A stretch of DNA of 64,000 nucleotides from Erythrophleum ivorense (taxonomy: Eukaryota > Streptophyta > Magnoliopsida > Fabales > Fabaceae): the NCBI GenBank assembly GCA_026724425.1, contig JAIUCV010001138.1, forward strand, positions 62,001 to 126,000, written 5' to 3'. The position numbers were made by a program, and so were the translations under genes. Below the pieces are notes generated by a model that saw nothing but the letters and a program-made list of their open reading frames with translations, was not told where the DNA came from and ran no database searches. Below are positions 24,031 through 35,112 of the stretch, one piece after another. Each line of letters opens with the position of its first letter. The first letter of the stretch is position 1.

Positions 24031-24114
24031 TTAGTGTAAATTTAAGCCATAATTCATTATTAAAATGCCCAAGTTTAGGAGAATAAAATATATAGAAAAA
24101 CATGTTTATCAAAT
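24031..24114 (-). mobile_element. Element X: first bases of 3' LTR (Athila-type)
   Basis: On the minus strand it begins TGATAAACATG at 24114, preceded by the purine tract GGGGGAATT, exactly the arrangement at the 3' LTR of the plus-strand Athila element (56428-56442). About 80 bp are nearly identical to the LTR start at 37768 and read the same way. The rest of the LTR is lost where family A sequence begins. Confidence 0.75.
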
Positions 24115-24123
24115 TCCCCCATA
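24115..24123 (-). promoter_or_regulatory. Element X polypurine tract next to 3' LTR
   Basis: GGGGGAATT directly before TGATAAACATG on the minus strand; it is the expected plus-strand primer of an Athila element and fixes X's orientation. Confidence 0.75.
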
Positions 24124-25536
24124 TTTAAACCTTTGCACTCTTGGGCAAAGCTTAAACTTCAAGATAAAAGAATGAACTGAAACACCCGGCTAGTAGAATG
24201 GAAAGTAGAAAATGAAAATGGAAAAGAAAGTGTAAAATCACAAGCTAGAGACTAATCACAACTTTTCATCACTTCAACAATCCAAGCTAACTTCACTTGC
24301 ATCAAGAATTAAGTTTCATGGCAATTCCATTTGAAAAGAATGAATAAAAAATGTATAGCCTCTCACATGGGTTAGTATTTACTCTTAACTCTCAAATGGT
24401 CAAGGTGTGTGTAACACTCAAGTTCCACCTATCAAAGTTCACTACCATAAGCTTGTCAAGCTTTTAAATCTCCACCACCCATGCCAAATGCAATGTACAA
24501 ATCAAGAGGAATACAAAAACGAAGGGAGAACAAACAAATGGATACCTTAGAATCTTAAGAGCAATCAATGGAACCTAGGATAGGGAATTTCTAGGCCTTA
24601 TTTCCATCTAGTATAAGCAACTACAACAAAATTTAAAATTCTTCTTTCTTTTGATTTTCAATGGCTTTTCCTTTTTCTTTTTCTTTTCTTTTTTCATTTT
24701 TTTAGCTTTTCCATCTTTTCTTTTCTTTAAATTTGAATAACAATGGCCTAACTTGATGCAAGACATACATTCTCTTATCATAAAAAAGTGTATTGCTCTT
24801 TGAAATCCCTAAGGCATCTTAAAACAAGGTGGGAAAACATGTTTAATGGTTATGGGTTCAACAAAGAAAATAAAAGTGGCTAAACAATGGATAAAATGTA
24901 TGTAGGTTGGCTTTTTGGCTATCTAGCTATAAAAGAAATGAATGCCCCATCACTTTCATGCATGCAAATGTAAATGTGGTCTCAACAAAGAATCAAGACA
25001 AGTTCTAGAGTGAAATCAATGATAAGTGAATACATACTAGAAATGAACAATTAATGCTTAAATCCTAACCAGCTAATAGTTATCAAATAATTCATTGAAA
25101 TCAAATTTATTGCCACTTCACTTGAATCAAGACACAAAATCCATTACTTATCATGTCTAAGTGAATCCAAGCTATACTCATCTCAACTTGCAACTTTTAC
25201 AGTAAAATTGAAAAAAAAATCACATTATTTTCAAAAAAATTTCTCAAAAATTTTTCAGAAGATGAAATGGAATGAAATAGCTCTCCCCCCACACTCAAAT
25301 ATTGCATTGTCCTCTGATGCACACAATCCAATTAACAGATAAACAGCACAATATAAAAGAGTAGAAAGGGAAAGTATACAACTAGATGAACTTGAATTGA
25401 AGATCTCAAGGGTGGCTAAGATTTCCATATAGCTAGTTAGCAATTTATTTCCTATAAGACATAACAAAATAAACAGTAATGTAGAAAAGAAAAAAAAACT
25501 AAATCCTAAACTAAAATTAACTCTATCAAAGACTAA
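24115..25536 (-). other. Element X 3' untranslated region with two polypurine tracts
   Basis: The minus strand carries a polypurine tract GGGGGAATT at 24115-24123, which primes second-strand synthesis, and an inner tract GAGTGTGGGGGGAG at about 25280-25293 preceded by GGACAATGCAAT. The plus-strand Athila element has the same layout: AAGTGGGGGGATG at 55118-55130 preceded by GGACAATGCAAT, then 1.3 kb, then the outer tract at 56432. A T/C-rich block at 24645-24735 mirrors the A/G-rich block at 55785-55875. No gene is seen. Confidence 0.75.
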
Positions 25537-27145
25537 CTAATCATAAGTATAAAAAACCAAAATCAAAATAGCTTTATTCCTCCTTAACTGAACAAATTTG
25601 AGTCTAACCACTTTAAAACATTTTGATTGATCATGAAGTGATGACTCATGGACTTCCCCAACCATTAGTAGTCTTAGAAAGTCATATTCAGCATGTTTAG
25701 GAATAATGAAAGAGGAAAAATGAGATTTAGGACATTCAAAACTAAAGAAAGAAAATTTAAAATCAAATTTAAACTCTAAACTCTCTAAAAATCTATCAAA
25801 ACCAATAAAATCAGCTAGACTCTCATCAGTAAGAGTTACTGCATCAATAGAAAAATTTAATTGCAACTTCTCATAATCCTTTAAGTTGGAATCCTCTAAG
25901 GTATCTGGTAGTTGCTTCATCTTAGTTGGGAGAGTTTGTTGATTGTTGGTAATTAGCTCACCAATTTCAAGAATCTATTCAGGACTCTCAATAAGAGAAA
26001 CAATATCTTCCCTGACCAAAGAGACATCAGTAGGCTCACAAGATTCTAAACATTGATCAATAGCTAAATCCAGTCTCTCACTAGTATCAGTAATAGCACA
26101 AACATCAATAGGATTTTCAACATTAGCACTATCTCTATGCATACTCTCATCAATACTAGTATGATTAATGGAATCAGTATCATTAATAGTTTCAATGCAA
26201 ACAAAGGACTTTTTGGATTCAGTAGACTTATCAGACCTCAAAAACTCGTCAATCTTAGCACACACAAGACTTGTATGCAATTCATCACATTAGCATTTCA
26301 AATTAGAGTCTGAATTATCAACAATAAGTTATCCAACAATTTCACTGTCTATATCATCATTGCATGCTACATTCATTATTTCATCAATCATATTATCACA
26401 CGTTAGTGAGGAATCATGATGATCAGCACATACATAATCAAGAGAATCATTCAAATCAACTATGTCACATGGTCTTGACGGCATACTGTCCCTAAACTTA
26501 GTAGATGCATCGTCAACATACTTATCAACCAATTCTAGACTAGGAACAAAATGATCATCACATTTTAGGTCACCCCCACACTTATCTACTATCCTAGACT
26601 CAATAGATTCATCAATTGGTTTAGAAATGAAATTTTCACTATGGTCACAGCTAGGTGTAGACATACTAAGTGCATTAATACACAAGGGTTTATGAACATC
26701 AACAAATGTATCAGTTTTGTTCAATGAATTACCGCAATCAACTATATCAGGAGATTCAACAACAATTTCCTCATCTACTTCATCATCATCATGCAATTCA
26801 GAATTAACACAATCATGTGCATTAGTGGTCATAGTGCTATCAAGAAAACTAGATTCGGTTCCAACAAATTGCAAAGTATTAGAAGATGGAAGGATATTAC
26901 CTAGTGAATAGGATTCTTCCTCCTCTATACATTCCCTTCTAATTTTCTCTTTAGTCAATTTAGTAGCACTTGAAGTTAGTTGATTCATTTGAAATCTTGA
27001 ATCCTTCATGAGGTTGTTAAACCTTCGTTGATTTTCAAGATGCAATTGTTTAGTTTCTTGTTGGAGTTGAAGATTATGGGCTTCTAATTATTGCATCATC
27101 CTTTCTTCCTAACTTGGTTCGCTCTGGACCTTTTATTGCATGTAC
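25537..27145 (-). pseudogene. Element X: gag C-terminal tail fused to long acidic ORF, pol absent
   Basis: Read on the minus strand, one frame runs from 27145 to 25537 with only a few in-frame stops (near 27108 and 27080; TAA at 26329-26331 and 26290-26292; TAG at 25975-25977) and no frameshift. The first part is glutamine-rich and likely coiled coil (EAHNLQLQQETKQ), as in gag C-termini. Then comes an Asp/Ser/Glu-rich region. Residues VDDASTKFRDSM...DIVDLNDSLDYVC match VGDASANFRDSL...DIADLDDSLDHVC of the Athila linker at 48731-48825. There is no protease before it and no RT, RNase H or integrase after it. The last 128 codons (25920-25537) are less acidic and unrecognised. The frame is cut at 27146 by the LTR of element b. 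Function unknown. Confidence 0.7.
27141..27145. repeat. Possible left target duplication of element b
   Basis: TGTAC directly precedes the LTR start TGTGACAACC. The right-hand copy cannot be checked because the 5' end of element b is lost. Confidence 0.3.
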
Positions 27146-30100
27146 TGTGACAACCTTAACTTCTAATCATGGTAATTATGGTTAAATATGTGATTAATGA
27201 TTAATGATCAAGGTTTAGAGTCATTATAATTAAATACATTGTGAAAATATAGGGAAATTTGAACCTTGATAATATTAAGGTCATTAACTATACAACCACA
27301 AATGTGAGAATACACAAGAGAAAGTGTACTATCATGAAGGATTTGTGATTCACCCATCCATCAATTTCAACCCACAAAAACCTCCTACAAGTGTTCCTAC
27401 ATCATTCCCTAGCATTACCATCAGAGAAACTGAGGTTCTAGGCTAAAGGTAGGAGTTTGGGAACCTTCACCACGACTTGAAACTCTCTCACTGTGGCTAA
27501 GTTAGTTACTAGAGCTTAAAACTAAGTTTTTCACTTTGTGCCACGGCTCCAACCTTCCACATCGTGGCTAAGTTACTACCGGGAGTCTTATTGGGCAACT
27601 CACGTGAATTGTTGCAGCGCATTTGATCTTCGCCGCAACGAGCCTACATGGCACAACGACAGAAATACCTTCTGGAGCTATTGTTCGAAATCCCACGATT
27701 CTCACCTCAGCGGAATACACTTACGCCACGACGAGACTAGCTACTGGACACTCCTTATCTAGTTTCCTCGACTTGAGCCACGGTGGGACATATTGCACCA
27801 TGGCGCGTTTGCTCTCTGTCACCCTCCCTGGGCAACATTTTCTCTTTGAGCCCGGTGAGATTCCTTGCGTTGCGGCTCCCCTCACCTTTGTCACACTCTT
27901 GGTTGCGGTAAGACTTTCCTAGCCATGGGTAACCCTCCTGCAACTACATCTTTCAAATTTCATCCCATGCACTCCAATTCTACCCTTGAGACACTCTAGG
28001 ACCACTCTACCTTAATTTGTGGGGCTCTAATAGTTTTCATTCACCTAATTCACCCAACTTATCTATCATTACTAATTTAAGACTTAAGTGTTAATTTCTA
28101 CTCCTCTAACTACCTTATATCAGCAAATTCATAGAGTAATAATAGCAAGAATTCATGAACTATCAACAATTATCATTTGATACATATTCCATTAGAGATT
28201 CCATACATCATTGGTTCAGATCAACATCTAATGTATCACATGATTACATTCCTAATAGTAGACTATACCATAAATTTAACAAAGTTCATACATCAGATGT
28301 CATAAGTTCATACATCCAATACTGAGCTTAGATGAGGCCTAACTCCTCAATAGATACATCTTAAGTAATCAAAATACAAACACCTATACTTGGCAATATG
28401 ATTACATGATGATGCTATATAAAAGAATAACAAAATTACATCTACTCAACTTAAATCAACCCAAGTGTAGCCTCCTCCACACATGGCTAGAGCTTATGGA
28501 TTTTCATCTACTTGCTTCCCCTTATCCTTACTAGAAGGGCCTTCACTTGAAAGTATGATCCTATGAAATGAGGTGAGATGCAAATCTTAGTAATCAAGGA
28601 AAATTCCATTCATATATTATAGTGTAATTAACATATATGCATGATTTCATATAAGCATCAGAAAATATACTAACTATATCAGTAAAATGAAATAATTAGG
28701 CCATCTATGATTACTATCCCATACTAGCAATCATAATTCCACATGTTAAAGGCCAATAACACTGGGAGAGGCCCATCTATGGCACCTTTCCCAATGAGCA
28801 CAACCAAGGCTCAATACATCTAGGGTTTGGTCATAACCTAGTGCCCGATCGAAGCACATGCACGAGTGGCAGCCACACCGCAGCTCTACCATGGACTCAC
28901 AAGGTCCAATCATATATAATAGATAGCCAACCAATTCATTTAGCATCAAAATTATAATCATGCAGTAAATACAAAATAAAAACAGACATATGCATGGAAT
29001 TAGTATTAACCCTGATTACCTTACTTGTAGACAAGTTGGGAAGCTAACAACAGTACCAAAATCCTCATATAATCACAATATCAAAAAATTATCACTTTAT
29101 ATCAGTCCATTACTATCCCATTCATCATTTATGGTAATAACCCAATGCTCAAAGAATTGAATTACCAATAGTTACCTAAGGGACACATACCCAATCACCA
29201 AGAACCTCTAATTTCGGGTTTTTGCCTTCCCTAGACCAGAAACATCAAAATATCACTTCAAACCTTATGAAAATTTGTATAAAATTAAGGCCCATACTAT
29301 TAATTTACTATAGGGGTCTTAAACTAGTAGAAAATACATCAAATTTAAGAGTTTATACTTACCTAATAACACCCCCAGCCTCAACCTACGAAATTTCACC
29401 ATGGAAACATCAAATAACAAGTTTCAGATTTTGGGTGTGGGTGAAAGTGCTCCAAATAAGAAGCCAATCGAGTTAAATCAAAGAGAAGGAGGAGAAGATT
29501 AAATTATATAACTATTACTTTTGCTGAATCTTGCTCTAGGAGTGAGAAATGATAGAATTTTGCTGCTAACCTTAGCCTCCCCTTTAGACCTCTAAATTTG
29601 TATTTGTGTTTCTTGTGGTTCTGCAGAATTAGGGGTGGCTAGAATGATTTTTAGGGTTTAAGGTAGGTCCTAAATGGGTTATGGGTTGACCCACCAGCCC
29701 AAGGATCTATTGGGCTCCCACTAGTTGTTGGGTTAAGGTTTTAATTGTTGGGCCAATTACAAGAGTTCAGATTTTAGTTGGGTTGAGTCAAGTTTTTAAG
29801 AGCCCATTTAGTCAAGGTCTGCATAAGGGATATTGGGCCAATTACAAGAGCTTATGTAAGTTAGGTCTTGGGCTTGTATCTCACTAAATTAGATTGGATC
29901 ATCACTAGGTATTCTCTCTTAGGCCAAGTCTCACATTAAAAGGTTAGGTATGCACCTAAAATCATTGGGCTTCCATTAGTCTTTAACTATGGCCTATTAA
30001 ATTTTAATTTAAGCCTATATGAGGTTTTTAACCTAATTAAATCTCAAACTCATATTAATAATTTATCTATCTAAAATTTCCATTCACATAACTTATCTAA

Positions 30101-30172
30101 TTACTCCATATTAATTATTCTTAATTAATCCAAATCCATGATTAACACCTTAATTAATTTTGGGGTGTTACA
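27146..30172 (-). mobile_element. Element b 3' LTR (Tekay-like, 3.03 kb)
   Basis: On the minus strand the LTR starts TGTAACACCCC at 30172 and ends GGTTGTCACA at 27146, canonical Tekay/Del-type ends. A polypurine tract and chromodomain follow directly at 30173 and beyond, proving it is the 3' LTR of a minus-strand element. It aligns with the element c LTR. The frames 27538-27922 and 27755-27943 arise from the GC-rich motif array and are not genes. Length fits the long LTRs of this clade. Confidence 0.85.
27465..27930. repeat. Motif array in element b LTR (CGCCACGACGAG type)
   Basis: Irregular GC-rich units spaced 15-60 bp apart: CACCACGACTTG at 27468, GTGCCACGGCTCC near 27538, TCGTGGCTAAG near 27562, CGCCGCAACGAGCC at 27631, CGCCACGACGAGAC at 27724, AGCCACGGTGGG at 27776, ACCATGGCGCG near 27797, GTTGCGGCTCC near 27869, AGCCATGGG at 27922. 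It occupies the same place as the array in element c's LTR and resembles the CGCTACGACGAG units of solo LTR C. Confidence 0.6.
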
Positions 30173-30190
30173 TGTATCCCTCTTTTTAGA
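30173..30190 (-). promoter_or_regulatory. Element b polypurine tract
   Basis: The minus strand reads AAAAAGAGGGATACA directly before the LTR start TGTAACACCCC. The equivalent site in element c (21174-21188) reads AAAAGGAAGGGAAAA. It is the expected plus-strand DNA primer. Confidence 0.65.
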
Positions 30191-30204
30191 AATTTTGTCC
30201 TCAA

Positions 30205-30703
30205 AATTAGACATACCTTACTCAAATAATGCTGGATAATCCTTCCTCATTGCTTCCTCTGTCTCCTAAGTTGCTTCATCTGGAGTTAGTCCCTTCCATA
30301 CTACCTTTACTAGGAGGATGCCCTTATTACGCAGTTGTTTGACTTTTGAGTCCACAATCCTTTGTGGCTCAACCATGTAAGACAAATCATTTTGTAGATG
30401 CACATTCTCATGCTCAATGACATGTAAAGGGTCCAGGTGATACTTTTTCAATTGGGACACATGGAACACATCATGCAATCTGGCCAGGTTTAGAGGTAAA
30501 GCAACTCTATAGGCCATGGTTCCTATACTTTCAAGGATTTGGAAAGGACCAAGATAACGAGGACTGAGCTTTTTTGTCCTAATAGACCATCCTATACCTA
30601 TCACTGGGGTAGCCGTAAGAAACACATGGTCTACTACCTCAAATTCTAAGGGTCTCATTCTTTTATCCACATAACTCTTTTTCCTACTCTGGGTAGCCAA
30701 CAA
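30205..30703 (-). pseudogene. Element b: integrase C-terminus and chromodomain
   Basis: Frame from 30703 to 30266 plus a continuation. It holds the integrase GPY/F-type module (PRYLGPFQILESIG...YRVALP...HDVFHVSQLKKY) followed by a chromodomain-like segment (VEPQRIVDSKVKQLRNK, then VKVVWKGLTPDEAT). Chromodomains of this clade steer integration to marked chromatin. The conserved Trp of the EATWE motif is a stop (TAG, 30266-30268), after which ETEEAMRKDYP-like codons continue in frame. This domain order identifies a chromovirus, most likely Tekay/Del. Confidence 0.85.
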
Positions 30704-31758
30704 CTTCTTTTTTATGAGTTCTATTTGACGAGTGGTTTAGTCCACTATATCCGGACCTAAAAGACTCCTCTCACTAAGTACCCAACATAAGGGTGACTGG
30801 CACTTCCTCCCATAAAGTGCCTCAAATGGTGCCATTTGGATACTGGAATGGTAACTGTTATTGTAAGCAAACTCAACTAAAGGTAAGTACATATCCTAAC
30901 TCTCCTTTAACTCCAACACACTAGCCTTAAGCATGTCCTCAAAGGTCTAAATGGTCCTCTTAGTTTGTCCATCAAACTGAGGATGATAGGCAGTGCTAAA
31001 GTTAAGATTAGTACCTAAAGCTTCTTATAGAGATCGCTAAAATTTTAATGTGAATATCGAGTCTCTATCTGACATAATACTATTAGGGACACCATTTAAT
31101 CTCACATTCTTATGAACATACAATTGGGCTAGTCTATCTAGAGGATAAGTGGCTCTAATAGATAAAAAGTGGGCAAACTTCGTCAATCTATCCACAATCA
31201 TCCAAGTAGCATCATAACTCGAGGATGTTCTAGGCAAACCATCACAAAATCCATGGATATATTATCCTATTTCAATTCTAGAATTTCTAAAGGGTATAAC
31301 AAACCTATGAGTCTTTGGTGCTCAATCTTAACCTTCTGACAAACTAGACATCTAGCAACAAACTTTGCTATGTCCAACTTCATCCCAAACCACCAAAAAC
31401 TCTTTTTAAGATCCTGATGCATCTTAGTGGTGCCTGGATGAATGGTGTACCTACTCTTATGAGCTTCCAACAATACTATATTCCTCAACTCTTCATTCTT
31501 GGATATGCACACTCTACCCTGGTACCTCACCAAGCCATCTTCTGATAGGTCAAAATCTTTGACCTCACCACTCCCCAGTTGCTCTCTAATTCCTCCCCAG
31601 TATTCATCTAACTCTTGAGCCTCTTTAATCTTCTTCCTAAAGTCTTTTTCTATCCTCAATTTTCCCAAAAGAAGGCTACTATAATTTATTGAAATCAATA
31701 GATTCAAGTCTCTCAACTCTTCAATTAACCTTTGCTGCTTAGACATCATCATTGCCAT
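30704..31758 (-). pseudogene. Element b: integrase zinc-binding and catalytic core
   Basis: Integrase inserts element DNA into the genome. The frame from 31758 to 31267 contains the H-H-C-C zinc-binding part (EAHKSRYTIHPGTTKMHQDL, then CLVCQKVK). The core follows in another frame (31237-31037), with DRLTKFAHFLSIR and the second catalytic Asp in IMSDRDSIF. Beyond it stops interrupt an STAYHPQTDGQ-like segment and the third catalytic residue is hard to place. It lies between RNase H and the chromodomain in the usual order. Confidence 0.85.
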
Positions 31759-32444
31759 GTGAATAGATTTCTACTCAAGGCATCGGTGACCACATTTGCC
31801 TTTCCTGGATGATAGTTTAAGGAGAAATCATAGTCCTTAAGGAATTCCATCCACCTTCTTTGCTTCATGTTTAACTTCTTCTGATCAAATAAATACTTCA
31901 AACTCTTATGGTCACTATACACCTCAAATTGGGCACCATAGAGATAGTGCCTCCAAATCTTAAAGGCAAAAACTATAGCCGCTAGTTCTAGGTCATGGGT
32001 GGGGTAATTCTGCTCATGGGGTCTAAGTTGCCTAGAAGCATAGGCTATCACCTTACCTTGTTACATTAAAACATACCCTAATCCCTTTTTAAAAGCGTTA
32101 CTATAAACTGTGAATGTCTCTTTAAGGTCAGGTAGCACTAATATAAGTGCGATGGTAAGCCTATCCTTAAGTTCTTGAAAGGCATTCTCACACTTGACAT
32201 CCCACACAAATGGTTGGTCCTTCCTAGTCAATTTAGTCAAAGACATGGATAGCTGAGAAAATCCCTTAATGAATCTTCTATAGCAACTGGCAAGCCCTAA
32301 GAACCTATGGATTTCTATCACTGTCTTGGGTCTCTCCCAATTTAGTACTACTTTTATCTTACTAGGATCTACTGCTACCCCTTGTTTCGATATCACATGT
32401 CTTAAGAATTTAACTTCTTGCAACCAAAACTCATACTTACACAA
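31749..32444 (-). pseudogene. Element b: RT thumb/linker and RNase H
   Basis: Two frames, 32444-32061 and 32051-31749, joined at a single stop (LM*QGKVIAYAS, a CAA-to-TAA change). The first has the SKCEFW-like start, FLGHVIS-like, VVLNWERPKTVIEIHRFLGLA and YRRFIKGFS motifs of the gypsy RT thumb. RNase H follows: the first catalytic Asp of VYSDAS is Asn (codon at 32097-32099), while THDLELAAIVFA (Glu) and VYSDHKSLKYLF (Asp) remain. The segment ends with DALSRN, the usual boundary before integrase. Confidence 0.85.
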
Positions 32445-33070
32445 CTTAGCATAGAGATAAGAATGCCGTCAATGAACATTACCACAAACCAGTCAAGATA
32501 GGGCCAAAAGATCCTATTCATGTAATCCATGAAAATGGCAGAGGCATTGGTTAACCCAAAAGGCATAACTAGGAACTCGTAGTGGCCATATCGAGTCTTA
32601 AAGGTGATTTTAGGTACATCCTCAGCCCTGACTCTAAGTTGGTGGTATCTCAACCTAAGATCTATCTTGGAAAAGATTGATGCTCTAGCTAGTTGATCAA
32701 GCAAATCATTAATCCTAGGTAAAAGGTACTTGTTCTTAATGGTTGCTTGATTCAATTGCCTATAGTTAATACAAAACTTAAGGCTACCATCCTTTTTTTT
32801 GACAAATAACACTGGTGCTCCCCATAGAGACACACTTGGCCTAATAAATCCTTTCTTGAGTAACTCCTCTAATTGACTCTTTAACTCAACCAACTCAGCA
32901 GGCACCATTCTATATGGGGTCTTAGAAATCGGACCTATACCGAGTACCAAATCAATGGAAAATTCTAGCTTTCTCTCCGATGATAATCCATTAAATTCCT
33001 TAGGGAAAACCTCAGGGAACTCCTTAATCATAGGTATATCCTCTAACCCATCATCAACCTCAACATGCAA
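32402..33070 (-). pseudogene. Element b: reverse transcriptase
   Basis: A 222-residue open frame covers most of the gypsy RT: EFPEVFPKEFNGLSSERKLEFSIDL at the N-terminus (compare the DLPGLPPDREIEF-type leader), then KGFIRPSVSLWGAPVLFVKKKDG, CINYRQLNQATIKNKYLLP, FSKIDLRLRYHQL, MPFGLTNASAIFMDYMN and the catalytic box. That box reads FIDG rather than FIDD (Gly codon 32465-32467), so the enzyme should be dead even though the frame is open. A frameshift follows and the coding continues in 32444-31749. Confidence 0.9.
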
Positions 33071-33109
33071 TGAAAAAAATACTAGAAACCCTTGGCAACC
33101 CCTCCTAAG

Positions 33110-33485
33110 GTACCTCCCAGCTTAAGCGGCAGACACACAGGTAAGCTTAGTCACAGGACAAGTTTTAGGTGTATTTACAGGTAAAGAAATAGTCTTACAG
33201 TTACAATCAAGTATTACATTTTAGCCGATGGCCAGTCCATACCAATGATTACATCGAAATCACATAAAGGGATACAAATTAGGTCAAGTGTAGTACAACA
33301 GCTATCCAATTGCACAATGCAATTTAAGCATACATCAAATATAATCATAGAATATCTAGTAGGGGTGGACATAGATAATTCAAATGGCAACAGGCTAATT
33401 TTAAGACCTAGACATTTAACACAATCAAACAATGCATCTACAACATGATTATAGACGAGTAAATTACCTCAGATCATACTAGGGG
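33110..33485 (-). pseudogene. Element b: protease with deleted active site
   Basis: The frame from 33432 to 33214 ends with DFDVIIGMDWPSAK, the C-terminal retropepsin motif, and has LGLKISLLPFELSMSTPT after the active-site loop. Upstream the minus strand reads VYNHVVDALFD and passes straight to CVKCLGLK; the SGATHSFIS-type residues seen in element a are gone, a deletion of roughly a dozen residues at about 33421-33426. The catalytic Asp remains but the loop is lost. Confidence 0.75.
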
Positions 33486-33825
33486 ATCTACTAACCTCTT
33501 GCTGTGTAAAGGCAAACACCCTTCCCTGGGTAGGTGGTTTAATAGATGAGGCTGACTCTCATGACACCATGCAAGTCCATGCATAGTGTCCAGGCTTCCC
33601 ACAATTATAGCACACCGGGCATGGCCCATTACCATGGTTCTTCCCACACTTGGCACAAGTTAGTGGGGCACTCACTGCACTTCTTGGTGGTCCCATGCTT
33701 CTTTTTTGAGGGACATTCCTTGAGTTCCTATGAGCCACTCCCATTATTGGCTTCCTTCTTACTACCACCCATACATCAAATGTGATTTAGATTGCTCCTT
33801 ATAAGCTTGTTGCCTTATGTGAGTT
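33486..33825 (-). pseudogene. Element b: gag C-terminus with zinc knuckle
   Basis: The frame from 33768 to 33559 contains CYNCGKPGHYAWTC, a CCHC zinc knuckle (C-x2-C-x4-H-x4-C) of the nucleocapsid, preceded by CAKCGKNHGNGPC. Upstream codons (RQQAYKEQSKSHLMYG, about 33823-33775) belong to the same gag but contain two stops. The capsid part and 5' LTR are missing: at about 33826 the sequence changes to an Athila-type LTR. Confidence 0.8.
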
Positions 33826-35065
33826 CCACGTCAGCTTCACTTTATTTCTCATCATGCTTTTTTTTAATCTTTCCTCACATCCTGGAGCTGCATCTTTACC
33901 TTCCATGCATATCTCTCTCCATCTTCTTCTCAACTTTTCCTCTCAAACCCATAACTATCCTTCTCTTACATGCACACACACTCAAGCTGCTCACATGCTT
34001 TTCTCCATGCGGCTCTCATGTTTTACTCTCTAAAACAGAGGCTGCTTCCTTCATAGAGTGCCCAGCCCATAGCTTCTTCTTTGTAACTTCTCCTTCCCCA
34101 CATTAACTTCTTCATGGATGGCTCGATGTGATGCAACGTGGAAGTGTAGTGGCTACAGTGTTCTTCTTTTCTCATGTGTTCACCTTCTACTTAGGTGTAT
34201 TTTATTTATGCTCTGTTCAACTCCTTCTTTACGTGCAGTTCTGTATGAGACAACCTATAGCTTTTGCTCTTCTCTTCATTCTTCACATTCCTTCTTCATC
34301 CATTTGCTCTAGTGTGTGTTGGCCATGGCTAGTTCTTTATTTCTGCATGTGTAGTTTCTTCATACATGTTTTCTCTCCTTTGTACATTTTATTCAATTCT
34401 TCCACGTCTACTCAAGTTCCTTTTTTGCATCCCTAAAGCTCACCCAGCCAGCTTTTCTCTTCGTGTTCTACCTCTTAAAAATAGAGGCTTCTTCCTTCTT
34501 TCAAGCTTCTTCTTCCCTTACCTATAGCATGTGTGTGAGAGTGTTCTAAGCTACTGGAACTCGTGGCCTGGTGCTACGTGGAAGAACTCATGTGCCCATG
34601 CATGAATGAGTGAATAACGTGGGTGCATGCTTCATGGAAATAATATGTACGTGGGAGATGTGGGTGCAATGTGAGAGTGTTGTGGAGTGTGAGTGAATGG
34701 CTGGACAAGTGCATGGATAAATGAGAAACCATGTGGGTTTGAGCTAGAAAATAGAGTGAATGCATTGTGTGATTGATGGCTAAACTTGTGAGTGATATGT
34801 GAAGTTGAAAGTGTGAGTAGGTGATGTGGAAAAATAAGAAACCATGTACAAGTGAGTTACTAAATGTAATGGATGTGAATAAATTGCATAAGCTCCTTCC
34901 TTCTTCTAAAACCTCCATCATCTCCTAAATTCTCCTCCTACCCTTAGATTTAAATTGCCCAAAGCTTGCACAAAAAGATTGGAAAAATATTAAGTAGGAA
35001 TATCCACAAAATTATTTAAAAGAAATTCATGCATTAAAACTCAATAATTTTGCAAATTGATCTGC
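33826..35065 (-). mobile_element. Athila-type LTR fragment (likely 3' LTR remnant)
   Basis: Non-coding, with the 'cacgt', 'ttcttc' and 'catgtg' richness of Athila LTRs here. Its right end (34960-35065) parallels 37553-37650 of the next LTR ('aaaatcatttaaaa' and 'tttgcaaatt' blocks) but breaks off about 100 bp before the LTR terminus. The left boundary with gag of element b is approximate. Frames such as 34128-34436 and 34574-34921 are low-complexity Ser/Phe/His-rich translations and are not genes. Confidence 0.6.
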
Positions 35066-35112
35066 ATGACAGGTAGGAATACTCACCATTATACTACAAC
35101 AACACCAAATTT
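35066..35112 (-). other. Athila primer-binding site and remnant of internal region
   Basis: On the minus strand, right after the LTR end, comes TTTGGTGTTGTTGTAGT (35109-35093), a C-to-T decayed TTTGGCGCCGTTGCCGG complementary to tRNA-Asp. Only about 30 bp of internal sequence follow before LTR-like sequence begins again. Confidence 0.7.

Noticed and set aside
24645..24735. T/C-rich stretch as an intron branch or polypyrimidine tract
   Set aside because: It mirrors the A/G-rich block in the Athila 3' UTR and has no flanking exons.
27538..27943. Overlapping open frames on both strands with host-gene-like composition
   Set aside because: They fall in the GC-rich motif array of the element b LTR, lack similarity between strands or copies, and have no exon signals.
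33792..34436. Hydrophobic frames next to gag that might be an env-like protein
   Set aside because: The sequence is Athila LTR, the strand is opposite to element b, and there is no signal peptide, cysteine pattern or fusion segment to support env.
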